From assembly GCA_015179125.1 (NCBI GenBank), contig WHVA01000550.1:1-64000 (forward strand): a stretch of DNA of 64,000 nt, in the 5' to 3' direction. Every line of letters begins with the position of its first letter. Positions within the stretch are counted from its first letter, which is position 1. This stretch comes from Gautieria morchelliformis (Eukaryota > Basidiomycota > Agaricomycetes > Gomphales > Gomphaceae). Position numbers and translations under genes: made by a program. Below the pieces are notes generated by a model, which saw nothing but the letters and a program-made list of their open reading frames with translations, ran no database searches and had not been told where the DNA came from. This document shows positions 9,720 through 21,387 of this stretch, one piece after another.

Positions 9720-10976
9720 ATGCCACGACACAAGTAGCTTGTATGCTGTGTGTGATATAAATATTGACTCTATTGTAAATGCCAAGATTCCTGCCTTGAA
9801 ATGAACGATTGTATAGTCAAATGTATCAAGTAGACTGTGTGAGGGGGTGTTAAACTGTCCAGCTTGAGTTGGCACTGTAGACTTACAGGAGTGACATGAC
9901 CTGTGGTGGATAGTTACCTCGCATACTTGGATTTAGAGGAATTCTCATACCAAGTACTTTATGTATGGTCAATCATCCTCATACATAGCAAAATATATCT
10001 CAATGCCAGTTCAGAGAGGCCGCCCGCATAAAACTGGAGATTTCCCTACATATGTCTGTACCAGAGTGATCCTGTACAGTGTTAAAGACACCATTAGAGA
10101 CATCAGCAACGCGCCCAAGGTATCGTCGAAGTGGGGCATCCCTAATCAACTAGGCCGAGTGGCTTTGGGGTACGGAGTGGATAAGATATGACTGTCTTGC
10201 CACTGAGTCTTGTGGTATCGCGATGAGTTCTTGACTGGAGCCTGCTACGTAGGACCACGTGGCTTCTTTCTCAAGGTAGGCATCTGAAGTGAACCTAAGT
10301 TCTGTATGGCATAGATGCCGAAGGCATTTAGGCAAAGTCCATGAGCAATAAGTATGCTTGCTTTAAATATGTGGCATCTTGAGCCCCTATCGATTCGGTA
10401 AACTATGAGCTCCAGGGACTACAGTATGATGACCTAACTTAGAGTGAGTACGAGGAAAGCTTGGGAATGATCATGATGACAACTTTGATGGACAGACTGA
10501 GACCGACGTCGTTGGGTAACATAAACAATGCAGCATGCGTGTGGGTACAATAATTTGCTAAAGTAGATCAAGCTGGATACTCACGGGATATCAATGTTCA
10601 TGCTTCAGCTTCTAGTCTGCAGCACAGACATGGGAATGGTTGGAGGCATAATAATGCAATCCATCCATCGATTATATACAAGTTGGGGACTGGTGAATTG
10701 GCAAATATCTTCCCTGCAATAAAGACTCACTGTTTGCTTTACATTTTGTCCCCAGGGCAAAGCTGGGTAATACATTACACATCCTTAACATCGATGCACC
10801 CAGTGCACCCCAGGTCTGCCATGGTGTCGTGGACACTCTATTGCACTCTCGGGAAGATTGGGAAGAATAAGTCCCATGGCAACACCGCAGCACTTCTAGA
10901 GGAATTATGCATTGCCTTGACAGCACATCAGATATTGAAGAGCAGAGCATACTTTTGAATGCACATTTGAACACGC
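9720..10976 (+). other. Stretch without recognisable genes
   Basis: Only short, unconvincing ORFs on either strand. The base composition is more AT-rich than the flanking elements and I find no repeat shared with the rest of the window. It separates the truncated Ty3-A from the 3' LTR of Ty3-C and may be host intergenic DNA or decayed elements. Confidence 0.5.
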
Positions 10977-11662
10977 TCTTACGTATCAGAAATCCCAGAG
11001 TTCAGAACTGGAAAGGACAACGGCTCCAACTTATGTGTTGCACCCCTGATGCACTATTGTCCTAAGTATTTTGGATTTAACTTCCAGATGTTGGAGAAGG
11101 TGGAAGTTGGGGAGAGGGTACTGAGAGTCGAAGGTTGGAGGGCAAGAGTCGGAAGAGGCAGAAGACAGAGGATCGAGAGCAGAGAGAGAGACAAGCTTGC
11201 AAGACTCGCTGTGCTAAGAACAGGAGATAGTGCGAAGGGATTCACGTATCAAAGTCGATTATCTAATTGCAGAAATGGAGGCATACATGTGGGGGTTTTT
11301 ATACAAAGAGCTGAAGCAACAAGTAATAGTGTAGTACTAAGCCAATTCCGGAGGGGGCAGGAATTGGATAGACATACGGGGTAAGTAACTAATGCGGAAC
11401 AAGGGGATGACAAGGGGGTGCAGGGTAGAGTAAGTACAATGGCAAAGAACAAAGGTGTGTAAGTACAATAGGCATCAGAACAAACGGAAGTATGGAAATG
11501 GTATCTTGCTGTGTTCAGGGTCAAGTATGGGGGCCAGTGGGTAGAGTCGACCAGGGGTACTGAAGAACAAGGTGTTGAGGTCATGGGTTGCGGAATAGAG
11601 TTGGAGGTGCTGCGGATGTGTTCTGGAGGTGGCTGAGATGGTTGAGCGGAACAGTTGTAACA
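10977..11662 (-). repeat. Ty3-C 3' LTR
   Basis: About 686 bp in element sense from TGTTACAACTG (ends at 11662) to GATACGTAAGA (10977). The polypurine tract AAGGGGAGATAC abuts it at 11663-11675. It holds TATAAAAA (11296-11303, minus) and, 35 nt on, AATTAGATAAT (11258-11268), which pairs with the primer site at 46901-46911. The 5' partner LTR is gone except for about 11 bp, so the outer boundary rests on similarity of the terminal ATACGTAA to that stump. Confidence 0.75.
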
Positions 11663-11780
11663 GTATCTCCCCTTCAAGGTCGAGCCCCGCGAGACCACAA
11701 GTTGGATCATGTGACTGTGAACAACGTGTCGGAGTTCGAAAGATAGGCAGGAGAACAAACACATTTTATCCTAAACCATA

Positions 11781-12973
11781 ATGAGCTCCCCAGTTGATTT
11801 CTTGAAAATGACCAGTGCCAAGATGAAACAGCACTTCGCTGACATCCTCGTGCAGAAAGAACTGGCGGAACAACGTGAGGCCAAGGAGGCTGCTCGGAAA
11901 GAGAAGGAACAATTGGAGGAGGAGCGCAAGGAAAAGGAATGCAAGGATTGCGAGGAGTGTGATCGTTTGGAGCGCAAACCCAAAGACCATGAATGCAAGC
12001 TCGAGTGCATCGAGCGCGAGCACGAAGAGCGGGAGGCTGAAGAAGCGGCAGAGAAGCTCATGGAAGAGCAAGCTGCTGCAGAAAAGGCGGCCGCGGTGGA
12101 GAAAAGTCGCATGGCTGCAAAGGTAAGTTCTTCTGTTCTCTTGAGAGGGTAGGCTGACCGTCGGAACAGAAAAACCTTGCGGACGCGGATGAGATTTCCA
12201 TGCGGAGCAAGACTCCGTCGGAAGATACACCGGAAGAGACTCCTAAGCCCAAAAACAAGGGCAAAGGGAAAGTGACGGCGGAATGACGGGTGGTGCAGGA
12301 GGAGAAACAGCACTGGAAAGAAGCACACCAAGCAGGTCTCAAACAGTCGGCAGAGGACGACGGCCCTTCGCAGCCTAGCTGCGAGGGCTGCCTCGAAAAG
12401 GAATTGCCGTGCATGTGGGACTTGGCTGGAAAAGCCACTGCATGCACCCGGTGCAAGGATGCAAAGAAGGCCTGTGTGGTCAATGGCCTCACGGCCCGAG
12501 TGTCGACTAAGCGGAAGAAAATCGGAGGGTCAGAGATTGATTCAGAAAAGCCTTCGCAAGGAGGCAGGAAACCCTTGTCCAGGGCTGCCAAGGTGAAGGG
12601 AGTCCAAGGGGGGCCTGAGGCAAGTGGAAATGGGGTGATGGGACAGGAGTGGACCGCGAATCCCTTGCTGGATATCACACGGTCACTCCGAGGTTTGCTC
12701 CAACAAGGGGAGCAAGGGCTACACATGCGGCATAATTTCTGCAGCACAGTCTCAGATCGCCTCAGGGCCTTTGAGGATCACTTGGATCAGGTGGTTGTGG
12801 AGTTGCATTGGATGCAGGAGACGGAGGATTCGGAAGCGGCGGTGGAAGTGTCGGAGGGTGAGGTCCAGGACATTGTGAGGTTCGAGGAGGCTTATGGGAG
12901 GAACGGAGATGCGGAGGAGCCGGAGGTGGATAACTGGGCAGGATTTGGGGACAACACTATGGACGAGGATTAA
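11781..12973 (+). pseudogene. Antisense accessory gene of Ty3-C: charged coiled coil and Zn2Cys6-like cluster
   Basis: Read against Ty3-C and tail-to-tail with its pol (about 130 bp apart). The first block starts MSSPVDFLKMTSAKMKQH and is an extremely charged Glu/Lys/Arg helix. A 47-nt GT-AG gap follows (12123-12169: GTAAGT donor, GCTGAC branch-like motif, CAG acceptor). The second block carries CEGCLEKELPC and ACTRCKDAKKAC, i.e. CX2CX6CX10CX2CX6C, the exact Zn2Cys6 spacing, then a basic linker, a probable coiled coil (RLRAFEDHLDQVVVELHWM) and an acidic tail (AEEPEVDNWAGFGDNTMDED). Layout matches the antisense gene of Ty3-B although sequence similarity outside the cysteines is low. One break lies in the second block, so this copy is probably dead. 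Confidence 0.65.
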
Positions 12974-13100
12974 AGGTTGAATGAACTTGTAGAATAACTC
13001 TCTTTAACTGTCGGAAATAGAGTAGAAGAATTAATAATCGGATTTGAACTTGTGATGTAAGGAAGGAAAGCGGAGTAGAAGGTGGAATGGTTGGAATGAC

Positions 13101-15140
13101 TTAGTGCGCGAGAAGTGGTCCGGGCTTGGCAGGGTATGCATTGTGGAAATCTGAGACGTGTTCGGAGGCATGGTTGAGTTCCGTGGCGGAAATCCAGGAA
13201 GTCTCTTTGTCGGTGTTTTCATAGCCTGCCCACTTGACTACATACTGAAGTTGACAATGGTATCGCTTGTCGAGCTTGGAATTGAGAATTTCCGAAATCT
13301 CGTATTCCGGCTCTCCGTCAATGATGACTGGCGGAGGTTGAGGTTGTTCTTGATCTGGAATTGTATTTGGAACTGCAGGTTCAAGCATATACACATGGAA
13401 TACTGGATGTACTGCGCACATATTGTCAGGAAGTCTGAGAGTGAAAGAACAACTGCTGGCCTTAGGGATGACCTCGTTAGGACCAAGGTATTTTTCAGAG
13501 AGCTTCTTCGAGGGGTGAGTGGTGTGGAAGTTTTCAGCTTTGACAATGACTTTGTCACCTATCTCGAATGCCGGTTGCCGAAGACCTTTCTGATCGGTGG
13601 AAGTTTGATATCTCTTTTGGGCAGCGGAAATGTTCTCTCAGAGGTGCTGGTGAAGGTCATCGAGTTCCACAACAAAGTCTTGGGCTCTGGTAGAGGTGAG
13701 GTCGCGTTCTGGGTGGATGGTGAGATTCAGGTGGTATCCCTTGTTGGCGTAGAAGGGTGAAATTCCGGTGGTGGCAGAGGGCACATTGTTGTAAGCGAAT
13801 TCCGCTAGCGGAAGAAGGTCGGACCAGTTGCTGTGTTGGTAGTTGCAATAGATGCGGAGGTGCTGCTCAAGGGTCTGATTAGTACGTTCCGTTTGGCAAG
13901 GGTCTGATTAGTATGTTCCATTTGGCCATAACCTTCAGGATGGTAACCGGAAGTGAAGTGGACTTTCATGTCAGAAGTGACATGGGAGGGGATTCCGTGC
14001 TTGGAAAAGACGTGGAGCACAAAGAGCTGTGCGAGCTGGGCGGACGTGATGGTGTCGTAAGTCGGAATAAAGATGGACTGCTTGGTGAGGCGGTCAACGA
14101 TAACTAGAATGGTATCATAACCAGATGACTTAGGAAGTTTCTCAATGAAGTCCATGGATATTGAATTCCAGGGTTGTTCCAGGATCGGAAGTTGCTTCAG
14201 GAGGCTGTAGGGTTTGTGACGTTGAAGCTTGGTGCGCATACAGGTGGTGCATGACTTGCAGTAGTCTTGGACCATCGTGCGGAGGAGTGGCCAAGTATAG
14301 GTACGTCGGATGATGTCGAGAGTCTTGTTTTGGCCTTGGTGTCCTGAGAGCGAATGATCGTGGCTTTGCTGAAGTATGCAAAGTCATAGATCATTGATAT
14401 CCGGAACATATATTCGGGACTTGTAGCGGAGGAATCTGTTGGAATAGAGGGACCATCCAGGACTGGTTGGGTTATTGAGGTGGGTTGCGGAGCTGGGGTC
14501 GGAACGGAGTGTGGAACAGATGTTGGAATGGAGAGACTCGCTGTCCATGATGATTGAGGCGCGGAGTAGCGGGAATTGCAATGCTGTGGCACACAGGGAT
14601 GATTCCAGTTGCTCAGTCAAGAATACTGGGTGGAAATTATGCGCGTTAACGCTGGCATAGTCGCTACTTCCCTCTTTTGGGTAGATGTCCCAATGTCTAG
14701 TGAGCGCGTTGGGTTTTGCTCCAAGCTTTCTGGGGCGGAAGCGGATCACCATATTGAACTGTGAGAGATATTCAGACCAGCGGACTTGATCGCAAGTCAA
14801 AATCTTAGTAGTCGTAAAATACTCAAGGTTTTTATGATCTGTTACAACGTCGATCAGATAAGTCGGACCTTTGAGGTAGTGTTGCCAGATTTTGAAGGCT
14901 TCGAAGATCACAAGTAGTTCCTTATCATGGATGTCGTCGTTGAGTTCTGGGGTGGAAAAGGTGCAGGAATGAAAAGCGATCGGATGAATTTCTCTGTCGT
15001 CAGGGGAAATGATGGACAGAATCGCGGCTAGCACGTAGTCGGAAGCATAGGTTTCGAGTACAAGTTGGGCAACTGGAATCCAGAAACTGAGTATAGGAGC
15101 CGTAGTGAAGGCCGCCTTCAGGGTTTCAAATCCTGAACGG
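13101..15140 (-). pseudogene. pol: Ty3-C pol 3' half: RNase H, integrase, chromodomain
   Basis: Read from the right: RNase H (LVLETYASDYVLAAILS, HDKELLVIFEAF), the spacer and zinc region of integrase (CKSCTTCMRTK), the integrase core (SMDFIEKLPKSSGYDTILVI, VDRLTKQSIFIP, SKHGIPSHVTSD) and a chromodomain (YEISEILNSKLDKRYHCQL ... VVKWAGYENTDKETSW) ending at 13101. The proteins are clearly related to Ty3-B but in a separate lineage. Several breaks; not readable as one protein. Confidence 0.88.
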
Positions 15141-16208
15141 TGTTGTGATAAACACAACTATCCCATTTCAAATCGTTTATATATAAAAGAAACTAATAAA
15201 GAAAGAAAAAAGAAAAAGATCAAAAAAGAAACAGAAATGACATTTATAATAGACGTCGGCGCAGACGACGATCACATGAATTTACGACATGCTATATTCC
15301 CCATAGATCGGGTAATGTACAGGAGTTCGGGCATCGACCACGTGCGGTCGATCAGGGACGGCGCACCTATCGAGTGATGGCATCGGCCATGACGTCGACA
15401 GGCGCCAGGCCATAGGCACCGAGGGGAGGGGTGCGGGCACCAAACGCCGCAGAGGACAATAGACTGTGCAGGAATATAGGGTGCTGTGGAGTGACCTGAG
15501 AATGTCATCTGCAGCACACATACTCAATTAGCTGCCCCACAGAAAGGGCACAGAGATAGCGGCCCCATCTCCAAGCCCAACATATATGCTGGGCAGGGTA
15601 AACTCAGCTTCAGTTTTCTATTTGAACCCCATGACACGTCTGACTGATTACTATCTTAACATCATGTGGACAGGGGCTTTGTATACTAGGTACAGATCTC
15701 TATTCCAAAGCCCAGACAATCCTGACACCATCCCCATCACCCCATGACTTTATGACTATAAATTAGTCACTCCTTAGCTACAAACAGCTTTTCGACCCAT
15801 CTGTCTAATATCTTGAACACTAGTAGTTACTATCAACATAGTATAAATAGCTAGTACAAATGTATGAACGAAATCATCCAGAATCGATTATTCTGCCTCC
15901 TGAACTTACTGTAGTCTTGTTTGATAGCTACAGAACTCAGATCTTGATAGTTTATTCCAAATATTCATCGAGGGTCTACTATCACTGTTTACACTATACT
16001 ACCTTAAAAGCGAACGCTTTTGATTTGGTTATCCCTTGGATCGACACCGTTCTTCTGTCGACATGGTCACGTGACTCTCATTCATCAGTGCTGGACGCGC
16101 CTCGAAAGGCTTAGTCAGCACACAGAAGAGGGGCGAACATAGTGGTTCCAGTCACTAAGCAATAGATTCTATTCGTTGAAAGGCACTAATTAACATCTTA
16201 ATCCAAAA
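15141..16208. mobile_element. Insertion X, unclassified 1.07-kb insertion in Ty3-C
   Basis: The RNase H/RT boundary of Ty3-C is interrupted by 1068 bp flanked by AACGG on both sides (15136-15140, 16209-16213). Removing one copy restores the family sequence, so this is a real insertion with a 5-bp target duplication. It starts TGTTGTGATAAACACAAC, an imperfect palindrome, followed by TTTATATATAAAAG, and ends CTTAATCCAAAA. I see no convincing ORF. It could be a solo LTR of an unknown family or a small non-autonomous element; the end does not show the usual CA. Confidence 0.6.
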
Positions 16209-17061
16209 AACGGCATTCCAGAGTGAAGTTCCATGGAGCACCCTTCCTGGTGAGACATGTGAGTGGAACAGTAATGTCAGAAAAGTTATAAATGAAACGC
16301 CGGTAAAAATTGGCGAAGCCAAGGAAAGACTGCACATCCTTAACATGTCGGGGTTCCGGCCATTCTTGAATTGCCTTGACTTTGTCCTCTGCCATGGTAA
16401 GACCTCTCCCTGTTGGGGAGAGGATGTAGCGTAGGTATTCAACTGTGTTGCGATGCCATTCGCATTTCATTTCTCTGCTTTTGCATAGAGGTGGTGTTTG
16501 CGGAGACAGCAGAGTACTTCGCAGACATGTTCCCAATGTTCTTCCAGTGAGTCGGAATAGATGAGGATGTCGTCAATATAAACTAAGATGCATACATTGA
16601 GGAGGTCGGAAAATACATCATTCATAAATCACTGAAAAGCGGCGGGAGCATTGGTTAGACCAAAAGGCATGACAACCCACTCAAAAGCACCGTAGCGAGT
16701 GCGGAAGGTGGTTTTCCACTTGTCACCTTTGCGGATGCGGACAAGGTGATAAGTGTGCCAGAGGTCAATTTTGGTGTATATCTTCACCCTGCGGGGAGTG
16801 TCGAGGAGCTCGGAAATGCACGGAAGTGGATATTTGTCCTTCTTAGTGAGGGCGTTAAGTCCACGGAAATCGATGCAGAGATGGAAGAGATCCATCCTTC
16901 TTCTTGACGAAAAGGACCGGAGCGCCATGCGGAGACAGCGAAGGGCAGATGAAGCCCATGTTGAGATGTTCATTGATGAACTCGCGGAGAGTTGGGAGTT
17001 CACTTTGTGAAAGGGAGTAGATTGGTCCAAGGGGCGGAGATGCCCCTTCTTCCAAATCTAT
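16209..17061 (-). pseudogene. pol: Ty3-C reverse transcriptase
   Basis: Minus-strand RT segments: [93 protein letters not shown], the YxDD region near 16560-16590, and the thumb ([20 protein letters not shown]). All are standard Ty3/Gypsy RT blocks. Several breaks. Confidence 0.88.
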
Positions 17062-18620
17062 TGTCATGATTCATTTATTCTGAAAATCATCGCTCAACAC
17101 ACAGTGAATGACCTCCTGAACCAGCAAACAACTTCCCGAACCAGTGAATATCTTGCCAAAATATTCGTCGCCATATTGCTTTCGTGTTCGCTATTCACAT
17201 CATTCCTGCCAGGACCCCAGGTGTTGGGGCCATCATCCATCATAGAACCCATCATCTGTTAAACTCCCACTCCATGACAGACCCACCACATGCTCAGGAC
17301 ACATTCGGATAGTGTCAGTTGCAGCCTCCGTGCAGGTTGGACTCAATGGGACTCGTATCACTGCAGGGCAGGACAAATGAGCTTCGCTGAAGTTTTCACT
17401 ATACAGTTGTCATGACTCATTTATTTCTTGTACCCAGCTATCCTTGTTTTCCCTTTCACCACTCTTCCATGTTTGCTTGGCTTCGCTCCATTCACTATTC
17501 GCTGCATTCACCAAACGACCATTCACTACTCGCATCATTCACCAGTAGCCATGCCATCAAACATGATCGACATCCTTTACCTGGATTGATGATTCATCAC
17601 TGGTCCCATCATGAATTGCAAGGAGGTCATGACGCGTTTATTTCTTGTACCCAGCTATCCCTGTTTTCCCTTTCACCACTCTTCCAAGTTTGCTCGGCTT
17701 TGCTTCATTCACTCTTCGCTCCATTCGCTATTCGCCACATTTGCCAAATGACCATTGCTACTCGCATCATTCCCCAGCAGGCACGCCATCAAACACAATC
17801 AACATCCTTTACCTGGATTGATGGTTCATCACTGGTCCCATCATCGTCTCGACTCAACCCCCTCTGGGTGTTCCTATGGCCGGAATACATTTGCGGGATG
17901 TCCTACCTGTAGATCGTGTGGGATCAACCCAGCAGACCAAGAGTCCATGCAGGGTAACATGTATGCAGGCCTCAAGGCATGTTTGGTACCTTCACCCTCT
18001 TTCCTCCCTGTCGTTTCATGTTTGCACTCCTCTTTCATTCTATTGTATATGTGTTTCATCTATTTGTATCCTGACTGTGCACCCCTATCCAACCCTGACT
18101 CAAGATGGCCTCTTTCCTATTCGCTAGCACCATATGAGCATTCGATATAAGCAGTCTACATTTGCATGTATATTCCCCAGTTTAATTATCATACGTCTAT
18201 CTTGCGCAAAACTTGACCTCACTGTGACCATCGTCTTAAGCCCTCCCCTATAGATTTATATCTTCGACCAGAGGAGGACTTAAGCACCACTGGTGATTTT
18301 TTGTACTGTACCTTCGTTACCTTAGCCTTCATACTATTATCGGCACTGTTGGTGAAGGGCTCTGAAGGAGCACCTTCGCTGGTGAAAGGATTGTTGCTGC
18401 TTAAACAACCTTTCCGTGACACCTTGCACGTTACATCGTCAAGTGTCACAGGCTATTTTTCTTCAACTGTAGATCAGGACAAACTCTTTTCGAGTAACCC
18501 TCTTATTTCTTAACCCTTACCTCTTCGGTACTATTCACTGGGCGATTCGCTAGATTGCACACACTACTCGGGCATTCGCCACTAACATGCGATATTAATG
18601 CCCAAAATCCAATCTTGACA
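17062..18620. mobile_element. Insertion Y, LTR-like non-coding element (TGTCAT...TTGACA)
   Basis: 1559 bp between two copies of TCTAT (17057-17061 and 18621-18625). On the plus strand it starts TGTCATGATTCATTTATT and ends CAATCTTGACA, so the termini read TGTCA...TGACA. Y' (21388-22647) is a second, inverted copy with its own 5-bp duplication. TG...CA ends and 5-bp duplications suggest a long solo LTR or an LTR-only element. No ORF with family similarity is present. Y has internal duplications: the block starting near 17409 (GTCATGACTCATTTATTTC) recurs near 17626, together with a shared GGTTGATCATCACTGG-like downstream segment. Confidence 0.7.
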
Positions 18621-18625
18621 TCTAT

Positions 18626-19239
18626 CTTCAACTCGTAGGGTCAATGTTCAGCAGGTTTATCAGCTTTGGCCTTACTGAACATGTCCAGGAAGTCGTGATA
18701 TTCTTCCGGAACTAAGCTCATATCAACTGGAGCAGAAGTCGAGGCAGAACGAGCCTTGACTGAAGTCGAATCGGACAGGTGAAGCTGAAAAACAGTCGTA
18801 TCTTCTTGCCGTTGCAATATGTGGAAGGCAGTGGTGGAAACCAGCACAATTCGAGGAGCTTTGAGGGACGGAGTTGCTAAAGTGGGACTGGAGTGCGGAA
18901 CTGAATCCATGAATGGAGTTGCAGAAGAGGCTTTAGCCATCTTTGCAGACGACGTTGGAATAGACCGAAGATGATTTGGGGTACGGAACTGTATCTGACC
19001 CAATGCCCAGTTAATTGACGGATTATAGCGAGTGAGCCAATTGTGCCCTAGTACAGCTAGCATCTAGCGGAGTAACGTAAAACATAACTTCATGGTTGTC
19101 CCCAGTAGCGAAATGGATAGACAGGTCCACGACTTGAGAGATTGCCATGTTGGGTGACTGTCAAAAAGGCAGAGTGGAATTGTCGGTATGTTGTGGGTCG
19201 GAAGCTTATGCTTCAAAACAAAGTTGGAATCGAGGAAAC
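18626..19239 (-). pseudogene. pol: Ty3-C protease-to-RT linker region
   Basis: Minus-strand translation shows VLGHNWLTRYNPSINWALGQ, the block just after the Ty3 aspartic protease, and SLVPEEYHDFLDMFSKAKAD, the block just before RT. The protease active-site region lies at the very edge where Ty3-B' has inserted (GAAAC duplication) and continues at 45290. Broken. Confidence 0.85.
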
Positions 19240-19781
19240 TGTAAGAACCCGGCCTTTGGCCGGTTACTTACCGGTATAACCTTTCTTCCGAGCCCGAGCC
19301 TTGTGATACTCGTACCCGAGTACTTATGATGCTTATCCTGTGCCCGAGCCTGAGCCCAAGCTAGAGCTCATATCCGACCTTTGATCCCATGCCTGTATCC
19401 CCTTAGTTACTGATTCCGCTCCATCACACATCATTCGTATATTACCTCGCCCTGACTTCCCCCCGCATTTGCTCGCCCCTGACTCGTACCTTCGCTCGTA
19501 TATAAACCCCCCTGTATGCATCCCTACTCCTCAGTCTGAAAATCAACTATCATATACTTTGATCCTTAGTTAGTTTCTAAGCCTCACCTCTTAAAGCCAA
19601 ACCTCACCTCTTATTCATTTGCCTCCGAAGTTGGGACTCGTGCGTAGGGTCAGCGCAGCACATAAGCTGAAGCCTAGTCCCTCTCCGACTTCCCTATCAA
19701 AACCTCGCCCCGTAACCTCGGACCTTGCCTCGGGGTCCGCTCCCAAGCTCGGTCAACCTTACGAAGGATCATATTGTAACA
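19240..19781 (+). repeat. Ty3-B' 5' LTR
   Basis: 542 bp, TGTAAGAACC to ATTGTAACA. It carries the same TATA (near 19499) and the self-priming stretch CAGTCTGAAAAT (19532-19543), which pairs with ATTTTCAGACTG just after the LTR (19784-19795). Compared with the 3' LTR, most differences are C/T or G/A. Confidence 0.93.
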
Positions 19782-19817
19782 GTATTTTCAGACTGCTTAC
19801 ACCCCTTTTTTTTCACT

Positions 19818-21043
19818 ATGTCCATGATAACTCGTTCCCGCACCCTTTGGGGTATCTCAGAACAACAATGTTTCTCCGAAGCCCCCGACGATTCACCACC
19901 GTCCCCGGGGATACCCCTTGCAGACCCCACCGAGCCTAGTAACAAAGGCAAAGGTAGGGCTGACCCCAGTGACCCTTCAGGTGATCCAGGTGATAGCTCT
20001 GGAGGTTCTGACAACGACCGGGACCTCCCCAACCTGCCACCTGAGGACCTCGGTGACCTCGAGGACAACAAGCTAATGCGTCGAGTGTTCATCAAGCTGG
20101 TGAAACCTCGCAAGTCCGAAGCGTGGGCCAAGGTCAAGGAACCGGATAGTTATGACGGTACTGACCAGGCCAAGCTTCGCACCTTCTTCCTCCAATGCGT
20201 ACTCAACTTCCGAGACCGTCCCCCAGCCTTCAAGACTGGGGGGCCTCAAAGGTACAGTATGCTATCTCTTACCTGTCTGGTTCAGCTCTACAGTACTTTG
20301 AACTGGCGATCCTCGGAGAGGTCCAACCCGAGCCAGATTGGCTCAAGGACTGGGACAGCTTCAAGGCCGAGCTTGAGCTCAAATTCGGCCCATACGACAA
20401 CGCTGCCCAAGCCGATATCGAGCTCGAGAAGATCGTTATGAAAGAGCATCACAAGGCTGTGCGATTCTTTATTGACTTCGCCCGAGCTTCGACTCGGACT
20501 CAGTGGAACGACGCGGCCCTCCAACACTTCGCCTACAAAGGCTTGGCCAAACAAATCAAGGATAATTTGCTTCACTTCCCTCGATTCCACAGCCTCACTG
20601 AGCTTAGGAACTTCGCGCTGGAATGCGACAGCCGTTGGAGCGTAAGGAATACGACGCTATGATCAATGGTCGTAGCTCCCAGCCCGCGCGCACTGCTAAT
20701 CAGTCCAGCGGCAATGCCACTAACAACAATCAGTCTGCCAGCGGTTCCAATAACAACAAGAACCGCAACAAGACCAACAACAATGGCAAGGGTTCCAACA
20801 ACAACTCTTCGAACAACAAAACCCAGCCCGACATATCGAGCAAGCTCGGGAAGGACGGCAAACTACTTCCCGAGGAACGCCAATGTCGGGTCGACCAGGG
20901 CCTTTGTCTGCTTTGCAGCACCAAAGGCCACATTGTGAAGGACTGCCCGAAGAACAAGTCTACCAATGGTAGCGGTTATAAAGGTTGGGCAGCGAAGATA
21001 CCTAATGAGGGGACTTCGGCCTCCATTACGGAGGTGAAAAAAT
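19818..21043 (+). pseudogene. gag: Ty3-B' gag
   Basis: Close copy of the Ty3-B gag: MSMITRSRTLWGISEQ start, the capsid block KEPDSYDGTDQAKLRTFFLQ, the Asn/Ser/Lys-rich linker and a zinc knuckle (CLLCSTKGHIVKDC) near 20905-20945. More than one break. Confidence 0.88.
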
Positions 21044-21387
21044 AGGTAGCAACCTCGGAACCACACGATCTGAGGATTGCGGTAACCTCACCTGTGTGCT
21101 CAGACTCAGTGCCGCTTCTCATTCATTGTCCAAAGATTCCCTTAATGTAAACCTAACCTCCCCTTCGCTTCCCGATGTCTCTTTTGACGCATTAGTTGAC
21201 TGCGGGTCTTCCGATTGTTTTATTGAATCAAGATTTGTCCAGAGGTACTATGCCTGCTTACCCTGTCTCTCCCATACCCTTGAAACTATTTGACAGTAGT
21301 ACTAACACTACCATTACCCAAGCTCTAGACCTCTGTATCTGCTTTCCGACCGGCGAACAACAATGGGTTACCTTCTACGTAACCTCG

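Noticed and set aside
10672-10974. 100-residue minus-strand ORF next to the Ty3-C LTR
   Set aside because: No family features, no promoter, and overlapped by an equally long plus-strand ORF.
17062-18620. Y considered as a Helitron
   Set aside because: It has a 5-bp target duplication and TG...CA-type ends, whereas Helitrons insert between A and T without duplication and end in CTRR with a hairpin.
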